64,000 bases of DNA from Ficedula albicollis (lineage: Eukaryota; Chordata; Aves; Passeriformes; Muscicapidae): positions 44,118,864 to 44,182,863 of the forward strand of contig NC_021677.1 in the NCBI RefSeq assembly GCF_000247815.1, written 5' to 3'. The notes beneath the pieces were generated by a model. The model worked only from the letters and a program-made list of their open reading frames with translations. It was not told the origin of the DNA and ran no database searches. The position numbers were made by a program, and so were the translations under genes. Positions 56,111 through 64,000 of the stretch are shown here, piece by piece. The first letter of the stretch is position 1, and every line of letters starts with the position of its first letter.

Positions 56111-58797
56111 ACTGAATGGATTCCTCAGCCGTTACCATGAAAATTCCAGATACTGCTGATAATACATCTTGCCAGTGAAGGATTTCCTTCACAGATTTCA
56201 CAGCAGATGTTCAGAAACTTGAGTTTATTTTCAGATGGGTAGGGTGGGAGGGAGGGGTGCAAAGTTCTCAAACACAGTCCCCTCAAACCAGCTTTCCAGT
56301 CTGAACTGCTATTCAAGTCACCTGTACTCACAACTGCTTTCTGATGAAGATTAGAAATATTAATCAAGTGGATATTTGTTCATTCTAGTGTGTGGAAAGT
56401 AACAATTCCATGTTCAGCAATAAACACAAATGTTTATTATGTGCCATTTTATTACTTTAATCATCTAATAGAGGGATAGGAATAAACCCACGTCTTAGGT
56501 GTACATACACACTTTATACAAAGCATAGGTATTGTTAAAGGTTATTTGAATATAAACATGTTGAAATTAAAACATTTTTGGCAGTGATATGATGAATTGT
56601 ACCATCTGTCATTTTATTAAATATGTTTACACAGATGAAATGAAAAATCAAAGCTGCTGACTATATGGATCACATTGTTAAATCAGTTGGAACTCCTTCT
56701 GGATCACACTTTACTGTCTGATGTGTTTCTAAACATCATAAAATGCTGTACACAAAAACTGAGAGGTAGAGTGAGTACTATTTAATTTACAGTCAGGAAG
56801 GATGCCCCAGAGCAGGGCATCAGGGAGGTTTCTGATCACAACGGACATCCAGTTGAAAAGTCTGTCCATGGTTTGGAGCCCCAAACCAAAGAATCCACGG
56901 TCAGGAATAGGCTTGGCTATTGTGGCAGCTGTAACTCAGGCAGGGGCTAAGTTCTAGAGCTTCTGCCTAAAATCAGCTCCCATGGGTCAGCCCTTGCAAG
57001 CCCTCCACTGGAGCTGCAGGGAGCCTCTCCTACTGTGCCAAAGCTGGCTCTGAGCTCAGGCAGATAAAACCCCATGATAGGAAAGGATTTGCTCAGGGTC
57101 CTTCCAGCACAGTTGTTTACACGCAAACATGCTGCTATTGTGAAGGATTCAGCACTTCAGCAGATCATTTTATCCATCTACTTCCAGCCCACTGCAAATG
57201 TGAAGTAAATTACTTGGCAATTGCAGAAGAGTAGGGGGTGTGCGAGGAATCAATTAAGAAGAGTCAGCTGAGAAAAGGTAATTTGTTATGGCATGGTAAA
57301 TTGGTTGTTTATAATTGTTGGTAGCTTTCATAAAGATTTTTCACTTCCAGTGGGTTAACCACCTTTCAGTGTCTCATTGTCTCCTAATGGGGAAGAACTG
57401 ACGAATGGGGGAGCATTCAACTTTCCAGATTTACTGCCTAATTTCCTGAGTGTTGTGTAATTCAGCTCAATTACCCAAGACAAAGAAATATCAACAGATT
57501 GCTTTTATTTCATTAAAATCTGCTATTGGAAACAACCTCTGAAGACATACATCTTTATTGGAAAACATTCCAAAATTAGCTGGATGCATTCTATATTTTT
57601 CCAGTTCTTCACACATTGCCTATTACAACTTTATGCTACTCATTGGATACAAATCAGTCTAGTGGTCTGATCTGATGTGGAAGCATGCTTCATCTAAAAC
57701 AGGGGAAAAAAGAGAGGAAGACAAATGAACAAAATAAATGGATTTATTTTAAATGCCCCTAATCCTGGAAAAAAAACCGATGAAACTATTTTGTGAAATA
57801 ATTTCTCAAAAATGTGCCTCAAACCAGTATTGCATGAGTGGTTTTCAGAATTATGACTTGTATTTTCACTTTTATCCAAAATAAATGTCACAAAATTTCC
57901 AACTCCATTATTGCGCTGAGCTCTCAGTAATAATGGTATGGTTTAGTCTATGACACAAGTTGACATTTACAAGTTGCTTACTGCTTTGGTTTTACCCTTT
58001 TCATTAATTTTAGTAGCTATTTTGGCAAGTGCTATGTATTAGTAGGTACCGTGATCCCAGAAGTCAGAGGTCTCTGATTTTTGCCATTTCTGTCTCTGCT
58101 TGTTTTGGGATTGAAGTCCCTAGTGTTTCAATGCCTTTTATTTGCCTCTTCTAAAATAGAACTGAATTATTTTAGATCTATAGTGATGAAATAATGAATG
58201 CTTGTGCAGAGATTTGAGAATAAAATGCTCTATAAATACCAAGCTTTATTATTACCAGTCTATAATGGAAGAATGCAATCCTGGAAGGAAACCAACAATG
58301 AATTCAAAGCTGAGGGATTAAAACTAGTGATTTCAGAGGAAAGAGCAAATTTAGCCTGAGATATGTGTGTTGTATTGACACATTTTTAGAGACCTCACAC
58401 TACCTTCAAATGCTGCTCTGTCACACAGATCACAACAAAAGTACAACAATTTTATACTTTAAAAATAAGCAACAGAAAGGTCTCAAAGCATTTGCAAATC
58501 ACAAATACACCATAACCTTAATTTGGTCACTGGGAAATGGCATTGGATATCTAATTAGAGTTTGGCCCAGGATGTCTTGGGTATTTACCACAATAGGGCT
58601 TGCTGCACTAACCTCACAGTTAACACTGCCTAATACAGCACACAATTCCGGGTGCATGGACAGTGGAATAACAGCTCCCTCCCCAGTATCTTCTATGTCA
58701 CAGGGTGGGTATGCCCTGGTACAGTATGTGGGCCCATACTTGACCTGTGGTATCTCTGATGTTTAACAACACTGTGGTCATGGCCCAGCATTCAGGA
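56111..58797. other. Non-coding stretch without a supported gene
   Basis: About 2.7 kb. A GC-richer block at about 56800-57110 has no recognised identity. An open frame of 133 codons (58365-58766, +) has no domain I recognise. A candidate regulatory block at 57220-57490 is listed separately. Confidence 0.45.
57220..57490. promoter_or_regulatory. Candidate conserved non-coding element
   Basis: Includes GAGGAATCAATTAAG, GGTAATTTGTTATGGC, GTTTATAATTG, GGTTAACC and CTCAATTACCC within 260 bp, without simple repeats. Texture only. Confidence 0.3.
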
Positions 58798-58960
58798 GAT
58801 TAGAGTCTGCCTTGCTGTATGGCTTTATGCATATCCACCTCTGTCTCTGTGTTTCTTTCTTCTACAGATCCTCTTGGGAGATTAGAGTCTGCTTTGCTGT
58901 ATGGCTTTATGCATATCCACCTCTTTCTCTGTGTTTCTTTCTTCTACAGATCCTCTTTTA
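58798..58960. repeat. Tandem duplication, 82 bp unit, two copies
   Basis: Copies begin at 58798 and 58880, with two internal substitutions (CTGCCTTGC versus CTGCTTTGC, and CTCTGTCTC versus CTCTTTCTC). Each has a pyrimidine tract ending TTCTACAG, an acceptor-like site. Confidence 0.92.
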
Positions 58961-61945
58961 TTTTTTCCTCAAAAGAGCACTATAGTGGAGCAGGTAATGC
59001 CATTATTTTATGTATTTTTCTTTTTCAAACAGAAGGTGTTCAGTTTCAGTCTACTGTGACCTCCACAATAGTTGAATACCAGAACAATATTGTGTTCCAA
59101 TTATATATATTTTTAATATATTTATTTTTATTGAGGTTAGCCTGAGTTTGAGAACTTAAATACAATAGAGTTGCTGATAGTTTAGCAACAACATCTAGAG
59201 TTGTGATCCAACTTCTCTACTTATTTGTCACCAAATCCAGGAACCATAAACTTATAAAGCGCTATCTAAAGTGTTATGAACTTGGAATTCTTTTGCTGTA
59301 GAAGTCCAAAACTGATCTAGCTTAAGGAGCTCTGAATAGAGGAGGCCTGTATTTATTATCTTTAGGACATAGTGTTGGGGGAAGGAGCTGCTTCCATAAT
59401 TATCAGGCTCCTGTGCAAGTTAAATTATTGTACTGATTTCTCCAATTTTGAATTACCTGCTAGAAGGTTTACAAAAAAGCCGGTCTTGGGCTTACAGCAG
59501 TGCACTGCTAGAGGTAAATGAATAGAGCAAATGAAGTATCTGTCCAGACACTCCAGCAGGGAGTGTGTTGTGTATGGGGTTTCTGAGGCAGCTGGATTTT
59601 ATCCAGCAGCTGGAAGAGGTAAAATATGTGAGTATAGGCACACAGCAAACCTCCTAGCTCTTTGTCATAACATATTATTACTCTTACTTTTATTTAGCTC
59701 TGGGAAGAAAATCCAGTTCTAGGGTGTCAGAGGTTGTAATCTGGAGAATTAATTTCAGATTAGGAAAAAGTGCACAGGTTATAAGTCAGAAAATGAGGAC
59801 AGCTCAGGACAGAGTTGTGGAGTACCTTGGCTGGAAGTTTGAAAGTAGGCAAATGCCACAGACTGATGGCATCCTGTGAGTAGCAATCATGGTGTGGTGG
59901 TTTAGTGGATTAAGATACCTGAAACCTTTCTTCACTTGCTCATCACATACTCAAGCATTCCCCATGGAGTGGATACATGAATGCTGAGAGGGAAAGCATT
60001 TTCATATTAAAGATTTATTGTAGAAACCTAATTCAATTGAGGAAGGTTATGATTTATATCTCACAGTCCTTAAAACCTTCTAGAGAAGTAGGATTTGACA
60101 CACACTTGAGTATATCCTTCTGAATAATCTGGAATTGTTTCCATGATGCTCTTATTTGGCTGGATTTTATCATGATGCACCTGTACACAGCCTAAGTGAG
60201 CACAGAGACTTCTGCTGTATAAACAATAATAACATAAGAGAAAAAGAGCTTTTTAACAACTTGTGATGTCCACATTATAGGCAATGTAGACAAGGGTTTT
60301 ATTAAAAAAAAACCAATGTATGCTTTTTAATCTTACAGCATAGCATTATAATACAGAGAGCAGACATACTAAACTAGGTGAGAGCCAGTTGGAAATTTCC
60401 AGAGAGTACTGAAAAGTTTTCACTTCTCATTGAATAATTAAGTTTCATCTGGCACAAAGTCTTGAACCATAATTCTTGGTATTATAATCACTAGGATATA
60501 TAGGCAATTTTGCACCCTTCTTTTCTTATTCTCTTGGGCTCAATTAATTAATATTCATGTAAAAGATAGCTACTCTAGCAGAAAGAATTGAAAAGAAACT
60601 ATTGCATAATAACAAATGTATTTGAAGGTAATTTATTCAGCTTCTTTGTGTGGAAACGAGGATCAAATCCTGTTCAACACGAGGCAAAAGAAGCTAGAAT
60701 TTGCTAACCAAGTTGTACAATCACTAAAAGCAATTCTGCAGCATGACTTCCTCAGTTAAGACTTTTTTCTTAGGAAACCATTTTTTAACCTTCGTAGTGC
60801 CAGATTAAAGAGAATCTGAATAATGTGTCGTCTGGCCTCTTGTAGCCATTGCAAAATCAGCATAAAATCCCTTGTTCCTGTATGATTTAAAAGCAATGCA
60901 CTTGTCAACCTACACCTGATCCAAGCACATCATATTTTCCCAGGTGAGTAGTGCAACAAAACACAGGTTGAATATTTAGTTATCACAGATATACAAGATA
61001 TCTTGAAATTTGAAATCCCAGAAATGCCCATGGAATGGTAAAAGGACTAGCCATCCATCCTCAGATTGTGCTGAAATGTTGAGACCCTCAAGACAACTGA
61101 AGATTGTCCTTATATTGCTGGTCATCCCTAGGGTATCAACCAGATAAGTGACAATTCATATTGTTCTCTTTCAGCAATATAATCCTTTCTATTCCCTGTG
61201 ATAAAGTCCTAATGATACAGGATCCTTTTTACAATAGATGCATTTAAAATTGGTTTGCTTGTGTTGTGCCAGCAGTGTTGGTGAGGATGTTACCATCAAT
61301 AATGCCTTTTTTAAAGGTTGTCTCAAGCTTAAACCTACATCTTATTGTAACCAATTTTGTTTGTCAATGAGCACTGGACAGAAAATGAAATATCTGTGTT
61401 CCTGAGAATATTATCTCAGCAATGGGTACTGCTTGCCAAAGATAACTTGAGCATCATCAATGGACATACATATGTAGTGGACAGCTGCATCTACAACATT
61501 ATGGTATGTGCTTTTGAATATATAATGTAAAAAAGAGTAAAGCTGAAGAGACCTATAATGCCTAGAAGTAATTTTTTTGTCTCTTATCTATCTTCCTAAA
61601 ATATGTCTTAAATATCCTTAAATGTAGTTCAAAGCTCAAATGATGCAGAAATTTTTGCTGTAGCAAACAGGTCAAAATCCAGTACACCAAGTTATCAATG
61701 GAAAGTAAAATTAAGTTTTTATTTACTAAATGGGGCACTGTCAAGCCTCATCCTTAATTGTCACCTTTGTCAGATCTGCAGACACAGTAAAAAAAAGCTG
61801 CAAACTAAACTGAAGGAAAACTTTTGTACACAGTTCCACTCTGTTCCAGGAAGTGAGAAGCCTTAAAAAGACTGTTGAATCCACCTCAGAGTCTTCATGA
61901 GGAAAGAAAAAAAGTCATTAAAGATCAAATATGTTTCTTATTAAG
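58961..61945. other. Non-coding stretch without a supported gene
   Basis: About 3 kb of AT-rich unique DNA. The part at about 60640-60960 is locally non-repetitive and regulatory-looking, but I see no decisive motif. No gene recognised. Confidence 0.45.
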
Positions 61946-62377
61946 CTAGGTACTGCTGTCTGGAATATAGTGTTCCTGAGAGTGGCAGCTGCAGTACCAC
62001 CTAAAGAAACAAAAATACACATTTTGTGCAGCTAAATTATTTCAAAGAAATAAAATTAGTTCCTCCACTAATCTTCTACCCCAGAAACCTAAGCTAGGTA
62101 CTGCTGCTCTGGAATATAGTGTTCCTGAGAGTGGCAGCTGCAGTACCACCTAAAGAAACAAAAATACACATTTTGTGCAGCTAAATTATTTCAAAGAAAT
62201 AAAATTAGTTCCTCCACTAATCTTCTACCCCAGACTAGGTACTGCTGTCTGGAATATAGTGTTCCTGAGAGTGGCAGCTGCAGTACCACCTAAAGAAACA
62301 AAAATACACATTTTGTGCAGCTAAATTATTTCAAAGAAATAAAATTAGTTCCTCCACTAATCTTCTACCCCAGAAAC
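61946..62377. repeat. Tandem triplication, about 141-148 bp unit
   Basis: Copies are 61946-62093 (148 bp), 62094-62234 (141 bp) and 62235-62377 (about 143 bp). Copy 2 has one extra base (GCTGCTCTGG versus GCTGTCTGG) and lacks the AAACCTAAG ending. The remainder looks identical. The three copies differ so little that they arose recently, or the assembler repeated a locus. Confidence 0.93.
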
Positions 62378-63784
62378 ATTTTTGAAATGTTATATATGAT
62401 GTCAGTAATCTCCTAAACCAGCAGGAATTCGATGGCTGAATATCTGTGACCTTTAGCTTTGAATCTTTTAATTATGCTTTTACCTCTAGCTATTTATCAG
62501 ATTTACATATTCCCCAACGTAGACCAAGACTCCTGGAGGTTTGCTGGGCCACTTAGAGTGAAGTACATTTTGAGACTGAGGTCTATTTGTCTTGTTTTAT
62601 TTTGCAGGCCTATCCCACAGTAAGTCCTCTTGCTGCTTAGCAATTTGAGCAATAAGCAAAGAGGTGCCTCTAAGCTTTAGACAGGATGAATCATATTGTG
62701 CCTTCTATATAAAAAGCCCCAAAACTGTGCAACACTAAAGAAACATTGAGACCAGAAAGTTGGTGGTATTTCTCTCAAGTATGTTGAATGTGAAGCCTTG
62801 CATTAAACCAAAGACAGTTTTCTGACTCTTCTCCTGATGGAATAGTGAGGGCAAAAAAAAAATGACACTAGATGTAGGACTTAGCTCGGAATGTGTAATT
62901 TTCTCTGTGCAACGATGTCTTGAGATAGACTACAGCATGCAGATGATTACTGGCATATATTTTACTGTGTCTAACTCTCCAATGCTAATTCTCCACTCAT
63001 GACAGCATGGCTTACAGAAGCAGCTCTTCTTTTGGTTCTTAACACCCTCGGGTAGCTCTCCACAGCTGTGTGTCTGAAGAGCAAAGCAGTACTTTTCTGC
63101 TTTTCTGGTTTTCTGGTTTTCTGCTTTTCTGCTTTTCTGCTATTCTCTCTTGCTCTTGTTCCAGAATCAGAGTGCTATTCCTGGTTGTATCTTCACCCCA
63201 TCAGATGCTGCCCCATCAATGGCAATGTTCATCTGTGTCTTTGCTCCACTCCTCTTTCTATCCATACTGTTTATTTCTTCTGTGAATGTATGTATGTTGG
63301 AAGGTGCTTTCTTGCTTCCTCCATCCCTGCTGTCCTTCACCTGTGATCTTGTGGTTCCTACTCTATCTATGTAATGATAGAAGGCATGTAAATTGAGGAG
63401 CCACTGCTTTCCCCTTCATGTCAAGGCAAGAGATGCTCACATTAACTCTGCTGATTAATTTTGTTCCAAATTTCTACTCTTCAATTTTCCATATTCCAAT
63501 GATGACAAATGGATTATCACTGAGATTGAGAGCTCTGTGGAGTTCTCTTGCCCTCCTGCATCCAAATGCATGGGGCAGTTTGGATGACCCTTGTCTTATT
63601 TTCATTTTCACTATTGATTTCTACTGTTTGGAAGCTCACTTCGGCTACCTGGAAAATGTTATGATTGAGCTGGAAAATAAATAGAAGGGAGTTGTGGGGG
63701 TATAATGATCAGGGGTACACTCTCATACTATTCCTTGCCACCCACCCCCTCTGCTAATGGTTTATGTGTTCCTGACTTACTTGA
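62378..63784. other. Non-coding stretch without a supported gene
   Basis: About 1.4 kb. It holds an 8 bp minisatellite at 63093-63140. Overlapping frames at 63068-63684 are short, with leucine-rich residues from T-rich DNA, and match no family I know. Confidence 0.45.
63093..63140. repeat. 8 bp minisatellite, TTTTCTGC/TTTTCTGG, six units
   Basis: Six tandem 8 bp units alternating between TTTTCTGC and TTTTCTGG. Confidence 0.9.
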
Positions 63785-64000
63785 CCTGGTACAAAAAACA
63801 AGACTGACCCTCACACTGAGTGCTGGGGAGCCCCCTCCTGTGACACCACCAGCTGGATGCAACCCCATTCACCACCACTCTCTGGACCTGACCATCCAGA
63901 CACTTTTTAACCCAGTGAAGAGTGCACCTGTCCAAGCCATAGGCTGCCAACTTCTCCAGGGGTATGCTATGGGATATAGTGTCAAAGCCTTTGCTGGAGT
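63785..64000 (-). pseudogene. CR1 LINE reverse-transcriptase fragment, cut by window end
   Basis: Read on the minus strand, the right edge translates to the middle of a CR1-type reverse transcriptase: KGFDTISHSIPLEKL (a diverged form of the KAFDTVSH segment of the family) followed by WVKKCLDGQVQRVVVNG, matching the family's W-[IV]-x-x-WLDG-R-x-QRVVVNG block. Beyond a Ser-Ser-Trp-Trp stretch the expected VTSGVPQGS region is present only in another frame, so a frameshift breaks it. The element extends past 64000 toward its 5' end and loses similarity near 63785. It is a dead copy of a non-LTR retrotransposon enzyme that would have copied CR1 RNA into DNA at the target site. Confidence 0.85.

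Noticed and set aside
58365..58766. 133-codon plus-strand frame
   Set aside because: No recognisable domain. I considered a retroviral or LINE remnant but saw no diagnostic motif.

Overview
This is a 64 kb piece of a vertebrate nuclear genome, almost certainly from a bird. The evidence is a CR1 LINE 3' end finishing in the typical avian ATTCTATGATTC-type tail (47590-47845), a CR1 reverse-transcriptase fragment on the minus strand at the right edge (63785-64000), and two copies of a long terminal repeat that I recognise as a widespread avian endogenous-retrovirus LTR (47026-47575, and a decayed piece at 36363-36655). Interspersed repeats are otherwise sparse and base composition is AT-rich with short GC-richer islands, as in avian introns or gene deserts. 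The species cannot be told from the sequence.

I found no host protein-coding gene that I can support. The open frames present are short and unrelated to any family I recognise, or are translations of simple repeats (poly-Gly/poly-Pro from G tracts, Lys/Arg/Glu runs from an AAAAG repeat). The window is best read as non-coding: intergenic or a very large intron. Several AT-rich, homeodomain-site-rich blocks look like conserved non-coding elements by composition only. One possible exon (32551-32686) is flagged at low confidence.

Layout: 1-731 opens with a 92 bp tandem duplication. Uninterrupted G tracts lie at 732-1825 (1094 bp), 6866-7644 (779), 9796-10410 (615), 29131-29179 (49) and 42083-43073 (991), every one G on the + strand and every one set inside low-complexity DNA that reappears on its other side. 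At 26242-27687 a compound structure combines tandem duplications, a 68 bp imperfect inverted repeat with 85% matching arms, and a perfect (CTTTT)160 array of exactly 800 bp. From 28 to 62 kb there are many short direct duplications (units of 63, 324, 107, about 118, 178/258, 82 and 141-148 bp), nearly identical and adjacent. A single N at 42008 sits exactly between two identical 43 bp copies, which marks an assembly join.

The most striking signals are therefore structural: the strand-biased G tracts, the inverted repeat beside the giant pentanucleotide array, and the density of young tandem duplications. Some of these may be assembly artefacts, and the tests that would decide are given with each finding. 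I see no new multi-gene biological system here.
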